DNA of 64,000 nucleotides, taken from CAITWD01 sp963842065. GTDB lineage: Bacteria; Actinomycetota; Thermoleophilia; Miltoncostaeales; Miltoncostaeaceae. A program made the translations under genes and the position numbers. Below are positions 45,738 to 54,972 of the stretch, in pieces. Location of the stretch: the NCBI GenBank assembly GCA_963842065.1, contig CAWJEW010000002.1, positions 434,001-498,000 of the forward strand. Reading direction: 5' to 3'. The notes beneath the pieces are model-generated. The model was not told the origin of the DNA, searched no databases, and worked only from the letters and a program-made list of their open reading frames with translations. Every line of letters starts with the position of its first letter. Within the stretch, counting starts at the first letter, position 1.

Positions 45738-47365
45738 TGGACAAGCCGTTCGCGATCACGCTCGATGTCGGATCCTCGCGGGCGAACCACACCGGCTCGT
45801 GGCGCACGGAGCGCCCCGAGTACGTGCGCAACCTGCCGCCGTGCAATGGTGTATGCCCGGCGGCCGAGGACGTGCAGGGCTGGCTCTACTTCGCCGAGGC
45901 GGGCGACTACGAGGCCGCCTGGCGCCATCTCGTGGCCGACAACCCGTTTCCCGCCGTGATGGGCCGTGTCTGTTACCACCCGTGCGAGGACGCGTGCAAC
46001 CGGGCCCAGCTGGACGAGGCCGTCGGCATCAATTCGGTCGAACGGTTCCTGGGGGACCTGGCGATCGCGCGTGGCTGGCGGCTGCCCGAGGCCGCGCCTG
46101 CGTCCGGCAGTCGAGTGCTCGTCGCCGGCGCCGGGCCGTCGGGGCTCTCGGCGGCCTATCACCTGCAGCGGCTCGGCCATGCAGGTCCGGCTGCGCGACG
46201 CGGCACCGGCCGCGGGGGGCATGATGCGCTACGGCATCCCCCGCTATCGGCTGCCGCGTGAGGTCCTCGACGCCGAAATCGCCCGGATCGCGGAACTCGG
46301 CGTCGAGTTCGCGCTCGACAGCCCAGTCACCGACATCGTCGCGGCGATGTCCGAGGGAGGCTTTGAGGCCGCGTTTCTGGCCGTGGGCGCCGGCGTCGGG
46401 CGCCGGGCCTACGTGCCCGGCCGGCACGGCCGCCCGGGTGATCGACGCCGTCGCGTTTCTGCACGGGATGGAAGGGGAGGATCCGCCCCAGATCGGCCGC
46501 CGGGTCGTCGTGTACGGGGGCGGGGACACCGCGGTCGATGCGGCCCGCACCGCCCGGCGCCTCGGCGCGGAGCCGGTCATCGTCTACCGACGTACGCGCG
46601 ATCGCGCGCCGGCCCAGGACCTCGACGTCGAGGAGGCCCTCGAGGAGGGCGTGCTGGCGCGCTGGCTGTCGACCATTCAGCACATCGACGCTGGCGCGGT
46701 CACCGTCGAGCGCATGGTGCTCGACGACGCCGGGTTTCCGCAGCCGACCGGCGAAACCGAGACCCTGGCGGCGGACACCGTGATCCTCGCGCTCGGCCAG
46801 GAGTGCGACCTGTCGCTGGTCGAGGGCGTTGCGGATATCACCGTCATCGACGGCGTCGTGCAGGTGGGCCCCGACATGATGACCGGGCATCCGGGGATCT
46901 TCGCCGGTGGCGACATGGTGCCCGCCGAGCGGACCGTGACGACCGCCGTCGGCCACGGGCGGCTTGCCGCCCGCCACATCGACGCGTGGCTGCGCGGTCA
47001 GTCCTACACGTCCGCCCCGCGCCCGCCCGAGGCGACGTTTCGCGCGGCTCAACACCGTGGTACTACGCGGACGCACCGCGGACGGTCCGTCCGCGAGCTC
47101 GAGGCCGCGCGGCGCGCCTCGACGCTTCGACGAGGTCGTCGCCGGGCTCGACGAGTCGACCGCCCTGTTCGAGGCGCGCCGGTGCCTGTCATGCGGGAAC
47201 TGCTTCGAGTGCGACAACTGCTACGGCGTCTGCCCGGACAACGCGGTGATCAAGCTGGAGCCGGGTGCCGGCTACCGCTTCGACCTGGAGTACTGCAAGG
47301 GCTGCGGGATCTGCGTCCAGGAATGCCCGTGCGGGGCGATCGAGATGCGCCCCGAGCCGACCTGA
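45737..47365 (+). pseudogene. GltD-like flavoprotein with C-terminal ferredoxin domain, multiply frameshifted
   Basis: Read across frames it is a ~540-aa protein: an N-terminal iron-sulfur domain (NLPPCNGVCPAAEDVQGWL, CYHPCEDACNRAQLDEAVG), an FAD site (VLVAGAGPSGLSAAYHL), an NADPH site (VVVYGGGDTAVDAARTARRL), FAGGDMVPAERTVTTAVGHG, and a C-terminal 2x[4Fe-4S] ferredoxin (CLSCGNCFECDNCYGVC, CKGCGICVQECPCGA). It probably links NADPH to the 2-oxoacid oxidoreductase encoded just upstream, replacing a separate delta subunit. At least three slips, each to the +1 frame (near 46180, 46430, 47040), interrupt it. Conserved protein sequence on both sides argues for sequence error rather than decay. Start ATG 45737 overlaps the beta-subunit stop. 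Confidence 0.85.
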
Positions 47366-47534
47366 TGCACGAGCTGCCCGGCGTGCCGGGTCCGGCCGAG
47401 GGCGGCTCGGCCGGTCGCGTGTCGGTCTCGGGGAAGGCCTGTGTGGCGGCCCACGCTCCGGCAAGCATGACGCCTGCAATGATCAGTCCGGTGAGGATGA
47501 CCAGCCCGGCGATAATGAGGCCGACGATCAGCAC
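47250..47534 (-). CDS. Possible small membrane protein overlapping antisense
   Basis: The first 35 residues are a convincing membrane helix pair (MLIVGLIIAGLVILTGLIIA, then GVMLAGAWAATQAF), followed by a Pro/Ser/Arg-rich tail that runs antisense through the ferredoxin domain of the upstream gene. The tail may be an artefact of a missing stop in this error-prone stretch; the true protein could be ~50 residues. ATG at 47534, 20 bases from the mutS2 start on the other strand. Confidence 0.4.
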   Translation of the reverse strand: MLIVGLIIAGLVILTGLIIAGVMLAGAWAATQAFPETDTRPAEPPSAGPGTPGSSCIRSARGASRSPRTGIPGRRSRSPCSTPGRSGSRHPAPA

Positions 47535-47553
47535 GGTGCGACTCTAGCGCGCG

Positions 47554-49978
47554 GTGGCGAGTGCTTCCGACATCGCGATCGACGTGCGGAGCCTCGAGCT
47601 GCTGGAGTTCGCGGCGATCCAGTCGCGCCTGGCCGGCCACGCGAGCTTCGACGGCGGCGCGGGGTTGGCGCGGGCGCTGGTTCCGGCGGCGGATCCGGAC
47701 GAGGTCCGACGCCGCCGCCGATGAGACCGAGGAGGCGTGTCCTTCTCGAGGAGGGCGCCGTCACGGGACCCGGCGGCGCGTTCGACCTCCGCGACGACAT
47801 CGCGCTGGTGGTCCGCGGGGGAGTGCTCGACATCACGGGTCTCGAGCGGCTCGAGGCGACCGTCGCGGTCGCGATCGAGGTGCGCGCCGAGGTCGGTGCC
47901 CATCGCCAGGAGGCGCCCGGTCTCGCCGAACGCCTGTCGATCGGTGTCCAGCCGCCCGCGCTGAGCGGGCTGGCGGCGGCGCTCGAGCGCACGCTCGACC
48001 GCCGCGGCGGCATCCTCGACAGCGCCGTCTCCGGAACTCGGCGAGTGTCGCCGGCGGCTGGCGGCCGCGCGACGCGATGCGTCGGACATGCTGCGCCGCC
48101 TGGCGGCGCGCCTGGGGGCGCACCTGCAGGAGACGTTCACGACCCAGCGCGGCGGCCGCCCCGTGCTCGCCGTCAAGGCCAGCTCGCGGTCGGCGGTGCC
48201 CGGCATCGTCCACGACACCTCGGCGTCGGGCAGCACGCTGTTCGTCGAGCCGCTGGAGCTCGTCGAGGCGAACAACCGCCTGCGCGAGCTCGAGGCGATG
48301 GAGGCGGCGGAGATCGAGCGGATCCTCGCCGAAATGTCCGAACGGGTCCGCCAGGTCGCCGACGGAGCTCACCGCGGCGATCGACGGCGTTGGCCGAGCA
48401 CGATCTCGCGCTCGCTTGCGCCCGGCTGTCGTACGAATGGCAGGGATGCGTCGTCGAGGACGCGGCGGAGCCCGAGCTGCTGGCCGCCCGCCACCCGTTG
48501 CTGGATCCCCAGCGGGCGGTGCCGATCGATCTCGACCTCCAGGGGGTCCGTGCGCTGGTCATCAGCGGGCCGAACACCGGCGGCAAGACCGTGGCACTCA
48601 AGACGCTGGGCATGCTTGCGGCGCTGTCCCAGTGCGGGCTGCGCGTGCCCGCGCGCGCGGCACGGCTCCCGGTCTTCGATCGGATCCTGGCGGACATCGG
48701 CGACGAACAGTCGATTGCGCTGAACCTCTCGACGTTCTCGGCCCACGTGCGCCGCCTCTCGGAGATCATCGCCGCGGCGGGCCGCCGCTCGCTGGTACTG
48801 CTGGACGAGATCGCCGCGGGCACCGATCCCGATGAAGGCGGTCCCCTGGCCCAGGCGATCCTGGAGCGGCTGGTCGGCGCGGGCGCGCTGGTCCTGGTCA
48901 CGACCCACCTCGGGTCGCTCAAGGAGTGGGCGGTCGCCTTCCCAGGGGCCGAGAACGCGGCCGTTGCGATCGATCCGGCGACCCTGCGCCCGCGCTATGC
49001 GATCACGATCGGCAGCTACGGCGCCTCCCACGCGCTGGATATCGCCGAGTCGCTCGGATTGCCGGATGCCGTGATCGCGACGGCCCGTGGGGCGATGTCG
49101 CCGGCGCGCCAGCAGTCGGATGCGCTGGTGCGGGCTGCGGCACATGCTCAAGCTCAGGCTGAGCTTGAGCTTGCTCGCGCCACCGCCGAGCGGGAGGCGG
49201 CGGCGCACGCCCGTCGCGGGGCGGAGCGCTTGCAGGACGACCTCGACGACCGGATCGCGCGGCATCGCGCTCGGCTGCAGGCCGATCGCGACGAGGTCCG
49301 TGCGCAGGCACGCAAGGATCTTGCCGCGGCGAGTGCTGAGCTTGCCGAGTTGCGTGAGCAGATCCGGGCAGCGCGCCGCAGTGAGGCCAGGCGACGCGCG
49401 TCGGCGCCCTCGGGCGCGGGCGCGGACGAATCGCGCTCGCGTGACCGGTTCCTGGCCGCTGCCTCGGACGCCGAGCGGCGGGGGCAGGCGGCACTGGGCG
49501 ATTCGGTCGCCGCGGACGCCGAGCCCGCCGATCGTCGGCGATGCGGTGCGGGACCCGTCGATGGGCTTGCGCGGCGTCGTCGTCGCCATCGAGGGCGATG
49601 TCGCCGTGGTCCAGGGCGAGCGTGTCCGGATGCGGGTGCCCCTCGACACGCCTCGTCGGGGATGTGCGCGGACAGCGCCCAACCACGACCCCGCCATCCG
49701 TTCCGGAGGTGCGCCCGCCGGTCGGGGCGGCCCCAGACCACATCGATGTGCGCGGTGAGCGCGCGGTCGAGGCGTGCGCGCACGTGCGCGCCGCGGTGGA
49801 CGCCGCCGCGATCGCGGGTCGCCCGCGGCTGCTGGTGGTGCACGGGATCGGCACCGGTGCGCTGCGGGCGGCGGTACGGGAGGAGCTCAGCCGACATCCG
49901 CTGGTCGACAAGGTCGACCCCGCCCCGCCGAAGGAAGGCGGGGACGGAGCCACCTATGCCGTGCTCGAGGAACCCTGA
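47554..49978 (+). pseudogene. mutS2: MutS2 ATPase/endonuclease, multiply frameshifted
   Basis: Pieces of a ~800-aa MutS2 are read in successive frames: N-terminus RSLELLEFAAIQSRLAGHAS; lever region PGIVHDTSASGSTLFVEP; Walker A SGPNTGGKTVALKTLGML; Walker B SLVLLDEIAAGTDPDEG; TTHLGSLKEWA; a coiled coil rich in Ala/Arg/Glu (49140-49430); and a C-terminal Smr nuclease domain (DHIDVRGERAVEAC, LLVVHGIGTGALRAAVREEL). MutS2 acts on branched DNA or stalled ribosomes, depending on species. I count about seven slips, all in the +1 sense, before a proper stop at 49978. The start is a GTG at 47554. Likely a functional gene with sequence errors. Confidence 0.85.
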
Positions 49979-49990
49979 GCGCCGGCCCCG

Positions 49991-50350
49991 TTAGGGGGTG
50001 GGGAGCTCGCCGACGCCGCGCAGGACTCCCACGTCGGGGGCCATTGTGCGGAAGGCGTCGTCGCTCTGGAGCACGCCGACGGTGTAGACCGGGCGCTCCT
50101 GCATGCGGGACAGCATCGAGGCGGCGTCCCGAGAACGCGGAACCCTCTTGTAACACGACACGAGGATCGCGTCGGGGTCCAGCTCGTTGGCGGTTGCCAG
50201 GACGGCCGGCCACTCGGGATCGGCGATCGTGACGGTCCAACCTGCTTCCTGCAACTTCTCCGCGGCTCGCTCGGAGCCGGGGTACCGAACCTTGCCCTCC
50301 TTGTTGAGGACCTCGTCGGTGGGAACGGTGACAAACAAGAGAGTTGACAT
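49991..50350 (-). CDS. Small Rossmann/B12-binding-like protein
   Basis: The 119-aa protein alternates strands and helices: TLLFVTVPTDEVL, AAEKLQEAGWTVTIADPEWP, LDPDAILVSCYKRVPRS, ERPVYTVGVLQSDDAFRTM. The order recalls cobalamin-binding or receiver domains, but no DxHxxG motif and no phospho-Asp pocket are evident. Function unknown. The ATG at 50350 has AGGA upstream. It is divergent from the nitroreductase gene and converges with mutS2, ending 13 bases away. Confidence 0.65.
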   Translation of the reverse strand: MSTLLFVTVPTDEVLNKEGKVRYPGSERAAEKLQEAGWTVTIADPEWPAVLATANELDPDAILVSCYKRVPRSRDAASMLSRMQERPVYTVGVLQSDDAFRTMAPDVGVLRGVGELPTP

Positions 50351-50544
50351 GCGGATAATCCTACCGATTTGTGTCAGCGGCGGGTCGGCAACCTGTGTGG
50401 CAGGGGTTACAAAGTCTCGGTGGGGATGTACGATGTCGGCCGTCGGCTGTAGGTTCCCGGCGGCGCGCTGAAAACCTCGCGCGTCACGGTTATGCCGCCG
50501 TATCCAACTCGTTGGGACCAACCAAGAAGGACCAGGGGGGACGC

Positions 50545-51558
50545 GTGTCGATCAGCGCTGCTGAAATCCCGCAAGTGCCTACACTGCAGGCGATTGGAAA
50601 CCGTCGAAGCATCCGGTACTACGATCCGGAGCGGACGGTTGAGGATTGGAAGATCCAAACGATGCTGCAGGCCGGGCGCCTCGCGTCGTGCCAGGGCAAC
50701 ATCAACGCCACCGAGGCAATTGTCGTCACAAAGGACAGCGATCTCTGGGACGAGATCGAAGAGTGCATATCGGGCTTCAATGTTCAGATCATCAACCAGT
50801 CGAGCCACCTGATCTTCTGGCTGACCAACCTGAACGCGTGGTACGGCCGCGCGAACGATGGTCTGTCGACGCTGGCGCTCTCGGGTGCACTCACCAAGTA
50901 TCACGGGTGGAACTACGAGTTCACGATGACGCAGACCGTGCCGCGTCTGATGAGCTTCCCGACCGAGCGCACCGAGATACTGCTGCGGTTCGAGACCGGC
51001 CAGGCCGTCTCGCAGGCGGTGCTCGCCGGTACGTCACTCGGCGTGGGTTCGATTCTGATGGCGTTCGGCCGCAAGCCGGGCGGTGTCGAGAAGGCCTTCG
51101 GCCTGACTCCGAATCTGAAGTTCACCTGGGGCCATGCCGTCGGGTACCCGCTCGAGGACGCCAAGGCCGGTGGTCAGCGTGTCCGTCTGAAGTTCAACAA
51201 GCTGTTCCACAAGGGCGCCTACGGCGTGCCGCTCGAGCCGGACCCGCAGGTCGATGCCGCGCTCAAGGAGATCGGCATGATCCAGGAGCAGGCCCCGATC
51301 GCCGGTCGTTTCGAGGAGATCGACGCGCTCGCCGCCCGGTTCCACCGCGACCCTGGTGTCGTTTCGTGGCCGGCCCGTGAGGTCACCCGCCTCCTGAACG
51401 ACGACGACTGGGACTTCGGTCCGAACATCAGGGCGCGTGCCGAGCAGGTCTTGGCAGGAGGCGGTCTTCCGGACTACCCCGAGGAGATGAAGGAGACCTT
51501 CCGCAAGATCATGGAAGAGCACAACCTCGACGTCCGGAAGTTCCTGGGCGAGGACTAA
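50545..51558 (+). CDS. Nitroreductase-family protein
   Basis: The 337-aa protein has the FMN nitroreductase start LQAIGNRRSIRYYDPERTVE then MLQAGRLASCQGNINATEAIV, and TGQAVSQAVLAGTSLGVGSI in the second half. A central insertion (KYHGWNYEFTMTQTVPRLMS) and an extra C-terminal ~90 residues make it longer than the common 200-aa enzymes. Substrate unknown; NAD(P)H-dependent reduction expected. The GTG at 50545 is preceded by GGGGGG. Its preference for a few codons (GTC, CTG, AAG) suggests high expression. Confidence 0.8.
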   Translation: MSISAAEIPQVPTLQAIGNRRSIRYYDPERTVEDWKIQTMLQAGRLASCQGNINATEAIVVTKDSDLWDEIEECISGFNVQIINQSSHLIFWLTNLNAWYGRANDGLSTLALSGALTKYHGWNYEFTMTQTVPRLMSFPTERTEILLRFETGQAVSQAVLAGTSLGVGSILMAFGRKPGGVEKAFGLTPNLKFTWGHAVGYPLEDAKAGGQRVRLKFNKLFHKGAYGVPLEPDPQVDAALKEIGMIQEQAPIAGRFEEIDALAARFHRDPGVVSWPAREVTRLLNDDDWDFGPNIRARAEQVLAGGGLPDYPEEMKETFRKIMEEHNLDVRKFLGED

Positions 51559-51756
51559 GACGCTGTCTGGCGTGGGGCGGCCGTTCGTCGGTCACCCCGC
51601 GCCAGGCGCGTTGGTCCGCGCGCCCGTGGGCGCGCATCCCGACGCCGACGCGTCCCCTCGTCGCTGAGCGCCCCCCGGGGCCCCGACGCCCGCGGTACCC
51701 GCCGATCCGACGGCCGTCGGCCGCCGCGGGCTGCGGTAACGTGGCGGTCGTCACAC

Positions 51757-51830
51757 GCGCCCGTAGCTCAGCTGGATAGAGCAACAGACTTCTAATCTGT
51801 GGGTCGCAGGTTCGAATCCTGCCGGGCGCA
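51757..51830 (+). tRNA. tRNA-Arg (anticodon TCT)
   Basis: A full cloverleaf is visible: acceptor GCGCCCG/CGGGCGC, D-arm GCTCAGCTGGATAGAGC, anticodon stem ACAGA/TCTGT around CTTCTAA, T-arm GCAGG-TTCGAAT-CCTGC, discriminator A. CCA is not encoded. Its 3' half is copied at 52986-53014 and 56090-56110, marking it as an integration target. Confidence 0.97.
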
Positions 51831-51954
51831 CTCATCGAAACCCCTGCTAATGACGGGTGGTGGCGCCGGACGATTCTCTCGATCTCAGGAGAATCTGGTC
51901 CGTGAGTACCAGCGTTGAGTACCAAACGGCTGCCCTGACGGACCCGGTTGGCGC

Positions 51955-52152
51955 TCACGGCTGGTCCTGCGGCTCGTCGTCGAGCAACAGGGACTCGGTG
52001 CGGCTCCGGACGTAGATCCGGCGGCGTCCGATCTTGCGTGACGGGATGACTCCGCGACGGCCCCAGTCCTCGATGCTCGACGCGGGGACGTGAAGGAGGG
52101 CAGCCACCTCGGCGGCGGTCATGACCTCGGCGGCGGTCAGCGGGCGGCTCAT
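51955..52152 (-). CDS. AlpA/excisionase-like helix-turn-helix protein
   Basis: The 65-aa protein has the MerR-like fold of excisionases: TAAEVAALLHVPASSIEDWG, RRGVIPSRKIGRRRIYVRSR, ending in an acidic tail. Such proteins direct excision of integrative elements. It starts 125 bases beyond tRNA-Arg, as is usual for elements integrated in tRNA genes, but no integrase is present. GGGGGT lies upstream of the ATG at 52152. Four direct repeats lie 63-153 bases upstream of it and could be its binding sites. Confidence 0.8.
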   Translation of the reverse strand: MSRPLTAAEVMTAAEVAALLHVPASSIEDWGRRGVIPSRKIGRRRIYVRSRTESLLLDDEPQDQP

Positions 52153-52214
52153 CGCGCCACCCCCGGCCCCTCCAGCGACTGATCCCCGGGAGTGTTCTCG
52201 GCAGGGTCGGGGCC

Positions 52215-52305
52215 AGGTGGCCCCAACCGATCGGGAGAGGGCGACCCAAGGTGGCCCCGCAGGTGGCCCCGCCCGTGGTTATGGGGCTCTTGGTCAGGTG
52301 GCCCC
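52215..52305 (+). repeat. Four direct repeats of AGGTGGCCCC
   Basis: Exact 10-mers occur at 52215-52224, 52249-52258, 52261-52270 and 52296-52305, all in the same orientation. They lie upstream of the excisionase gene, within 500 bases of the tRNA attachment site. Possible arm-type integrase sites or excisionase sites. Confidence 0.6.
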
Positions 52306-52753
52306 GGGCGTCCGAGAATGGCTCCAACGTCGGGGTCTGGCCTCAGCGGACGTGTTCAGGTGCGTTCCATAGACCGAACGTCCGGGGGTCCAGTCAAGTT
52401 GCGTTTCGTGGTGTAGCTCGTGATCGTCGTTGGGACGTTGACTTGTTTAGGCCGCGTTGAGCGCGATCACCTCCGTGTCGTCGTCGATCTGCCTCGTGAG
52501 CTCTGGCCCTCGAGCGTCGAAGAGCACGAGTCGGATCGAGTGGTCTGACAGGTAGCGGCGCTGGACGAGCCACTACGAGCGACCGATCACGCATCCTCTG
52601 TCGTTCGAGCTGGTGCGGCCGACCGGAGCTGGAGACCGCACCACCGACCCTGTCACCTCACAGCGGCCGCACAGCGTCCCGTGTTAGAACCGGAAGTGCG
52701 GGCGGCGTTCGTGTGGGTGACTCGTCGCCCGTCAGTCGGGCGGAGGACCGGCT

Positions 52754-52792
52754 GGTGACCACCCGGCGGAGTCTAGTCGCCGGGTGGTCACC
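52754..52792. other. Perfect 15-bp hairpin
   Basis: GGTGACCACCCGGCG (52754-52768) and CGCCGGGTGGTCACC (52778-52792) are exact inverted copies around a 9-base loop. A second smaller palindrome (GCCAGAC/GTCTGGC) follows at 52793-52808. No U-run and no gene end nearby, so a simple terminator is unlikely; it could be a remnant of an element end or a small RNA. Confidence 0.55.
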
Positions 52793-52985
52793 GCCAGACC
52801 AGTCTGGCCGGCACGAGAGCCCGGTGGTGTGTCGTGTTTCCGCCATCGCGAATCCATCGAAAGCACGTCGCAATCCAGGTCGGGTGCACGCGGGACGGAT
52901 GGGGAGCAAAAGCCCTGCTCATCCCGCAAGCCGGTTTCCCGCAAGGTCCCCCGAAAGCCCTGCGAGCGTAGTCTCCGGAGCCAAC

Positions 52986-53014
52986 GGTCGCAGGTTCGAA
53001 TCCTGCCGAGCGCG
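52986..53014 (+). repeat. Partial copy of tRNA-Arg 3' end (att scar)
   Basis: GGTCGCAGGTTCGAATCCTG and the following CCG are identical to the tRNA at 51802-51824 (23 bases); the next bases differ by one substitution. Such a duplicate is what integration into the tRNA leaves at the far end of an element, giving a 1.2-kb remnant between copies. Confidence 0.8.
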
Positions 53015-53073
53015 CTACTGCAAGTGCCTCGTAATCAAGCGCCGATAAGCGTCAGCATGGTGAGTCGACGTAA

Positions 53074-53117
53074 GGCGCTGGCTCCGGCGGGAGGACATCT
53101 ACGACGGAGCCAGCGCC
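53074..53117. other. 13-bp hairpin with 18-base loop
   Basis: GGCGCTGGCTCCG (53074-53086) pairs exactly with CGGAGCCAGCGCC (53105-53117). It lies 60 bases after the tRNA-Arg 3' copy. No gene end of the right orientation is close enough to call it a terminator with confidence; the broken lipoprotein gene ends at 53326 on the minus strand, 209 bases away. Confidence 0.45.
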
Positions 53118-53325
53118 CTTCGACTGATCTCGACCGCGCGAACGAGCGCGCAGTCTGCCGACGCCGAACTGGTAGGAGGACGTCTCTCCCCCACCAGGGC
53201 ACACCCGCTCAGCGCGCCAATCTGCGCAAACCGACCCTGCCCCCGACCGTCCGAGCACGGTCGGGGAAAACCGCGGCCGCCACCTGGCGATCAGACTCAC
53301 GGCCTGGCAAGGACGCCGCCCGCAA

Positions 53326-53776
53326 CTAGGGGACGGTGATCGTGCCGTTGGGGTGGATGGTGCAGTTCGCGCCGCCCGGTGGCCGCCACGTGCCCGACGT
53401 GAATACGCCGGGCTGCGGCGACGCGAGGCCATCCAGATCGTGAACCGTGTGGCCGTGCCACCGCCCCCACCGTGTGGATACCACTCGTCGAATTCATATG
53501 TCACCCGCTGGCTGCCATGATGCGGAACTTGCAGCCGGTCGAGCCAGATTGATCGGCAAGGGTGAGGCCGATCCGAAACACCGCGTTCGCGTTGATGGCC
53601 GCGGCCCCCGCTGCGGGCGACGGTAGCGCGAGCTCCGACATCTTCACCGGCCCGGATCTTCCCGAGGGCGTTGTCGCACTGCTGCTCGATGAGCTACCGC
53701 CGCATCCGGCCGCGAGCGCGACGACCGCGGCGATGGCGGCGCATTCGAGCGCCCGGCTTGTGGTGCGCGTGGGCAT
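53326..53776 (-). pseudogene. Frameshifted secreted lipoprotein
   Basis: A lipobox follows a signal helix: AAIAAVVALAAGCGG then a Ser run. The first frame (ATG 53776) ends at 53501 after FRIMAASG. The expected continuation is in two other frames: VTYEFDEWYPHG, then VHDLDGLASPQPGVFTSGTW and ANCTIHPNGTITVP with a TAG at 53326. Two indels therefore break one ~145-aa lipoprotein. Unknown function. It lies between two tRNA-Arg 3' copies, so it may be cargo of an integrated element. Confidence 0.65.
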
Positions 53777-53786
53777 GGGCGCGACC

Positions 53787-54008
53787 CTACAAGGCGCTGC
53801 GGGAGCGTCTAAACGACGCTCCAACGGCGAGCGCAACCACGATGGTCAGGGCCTCGACCAGTCCTGCGGCAAGCCACCAGGGCTTCGCGTCGTTTGGGGT
53901 TTGCACCGTGCAAAGGCCGTACAGCGCGGAGCCAACGGGGTGCTGCGCGCTCCCGGCGGGCAGGCAACTGATGGTGCTGGTGTGGGACCCGGTGCCACAA
54001 CAGTACAT
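53787..54008 (-). CDS. Possible small membrane protein upstream of the lipoprotein
   Basis: The 73-aa frame has one clear helix near its end (WWLAAGLVEALTIVVALAVG) flanked by basic residues, and a Cys-containing N-terminal part. It ends 10 bases before the lipoprotein start, so the two would form an operon. No ribosome site is obvious, and the opposite strand is also open, so the call is tentative. Confidence 0.4.
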   Translation of the reverse strand: MYCCGTGSHTSTISCLPAGSAQHPVGSALYGLCTVQTPNDAKPWWLAAGLVEALTIVVALAVGASFRRSRSAL

Positions 54009-54114
54009 CGCGTATCCGGCGATCGGGCGCGACGGACACCGGTTCGCTCACGTGTTCACAGCAGTCCGGAGCCCGTGTACGTTCGAGAGTACGGCAACAA
54101 TCAAGGAGGCCCCC

Positions 54115-54471
54115 GTGGCGGAGCTTGAGGTGAGGAATCCCGACCAGGCCGATGAGACACGCCCGTTTGTCGACAGGGGTCGGGTCGATATTGTGAAGCT
54201 GGCTGCTGGCACGGTCGGACGTGGCACGTTCGAGCCGGGTTGGCGCTGGTCGGAGCACGTGAAGCCGATCGCTGGTACCGACAGCTGTCAGTCGGCGCAC
54301 CTGGGCTACTGCGTCTCCGGTCGGATGGTCGTTCGGATGGACGATGGGACCGAGGAGGAGATCGGCCCAGGCGACATCGTCGTGATCCCTCCAGGTCACG
54401 ACGCCTGGGTCGTCGGGAATGAGGCGTGCGTCCAGGTGGACTTCACCGGCATGGAGAACTACGCCAAGTAA
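54115..54471 (+). CDS. Cupin-domain protein
   Basis: The 118-aa single cupin has EPGWRWSEHVKPIAGTDSCQ (motif 1) and GPGDIVVIPPGHDAWVVGNE (motif 2), with SAHLGYCVSGRMVVRMDDGT between. The metal ligands are partly conserved (H in SEHV, H in PGHDAW). AAGGAGG lies five bases before the GTG at 54115, an almost perfect ribosome site. An in-frame extension upstream lacks sense. Enzymatic role unknown. Confidence 0.85.
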   Translation: MAELEVRNPDQADETRPFVDRGRVDIVKLAAGTVGRGTFEPGWRWSEHVKPIAGTDSCQSAHLGYCVSGRMVVRMDDGTEEEIGPGDIVVIPPGHDAWVVGNEACVQVDFTGMENYAK

Positions 54472-54972
54472 CCATCGAGTGACCTTGCTCCGATTCTCAC
54501 AAGGCTCGGGGCGGGCCGCACGCGTATGGCGCCCCTCCGGCGTACGTCAACCCGAGGGCCCAGTCGAGGGGCGCCACATCGCAGACGTAGCTTCATCCCA
54601 TGAGCCGCCTGCCTGTCACCACCCAACAGTTTCTCGCCAACTTGGGCAAGTTTCTTGACGGCAATTGCGAGGAAATCATGTTCGGGGCTGGGACCATCGG
54701 CTAGAAAGAACGCGGAGCAGGTGCGGCCCGGCTTGCGCGCGCGCATGCGCGCAACTCGGGAGCGGGGACCACTCCGGCGGCCACTCACCCCGACCCGATT
54801 ACCGGAGAGGACAGTCGGCAGGGTACCGGTCACCGGTCCCTTGGCTGTGGTCCTTCGCTTCGGTGCCCAATCATCGTCGCAGTCGCAGTCCCGATCGCCG
54901 CGGTCGCGCCTCCTCCACCACGGATATCGCCGCTGCTTAAGTTCGGCATCCGCCGGCCAATGATCTGAGGTA
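54472..54972. other. Gap between cupin and diguanylate cyclase genes
   Basis: Only a 34-codon frame at 54600-54704 (MSRLPVTTQQFLANLGKFLD...) looks protein-like; it has no ribosome site and I do not call it. Longer frames are arginine-rich noise. Confidence 0.35.

Larger units (their letters stand above)
52306..53325. other. Element remnant without intact genes
   Basis: A minus-strand fragment at 52450-52570 reads RRYLSDHSIRLVLFDARGPE and ends NAA-stop but has a stop immediately before it, so it is a broken gene of unknown type. The rest holds two long perfect or near-perfect hairpins and the second tRNA-Arg 3' copy, listed separately, plus a small hairpin (CCCGACCGT/ACGGTCGGG) near 53233-53256. 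No intact gene seen. Confidence 0.4.
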
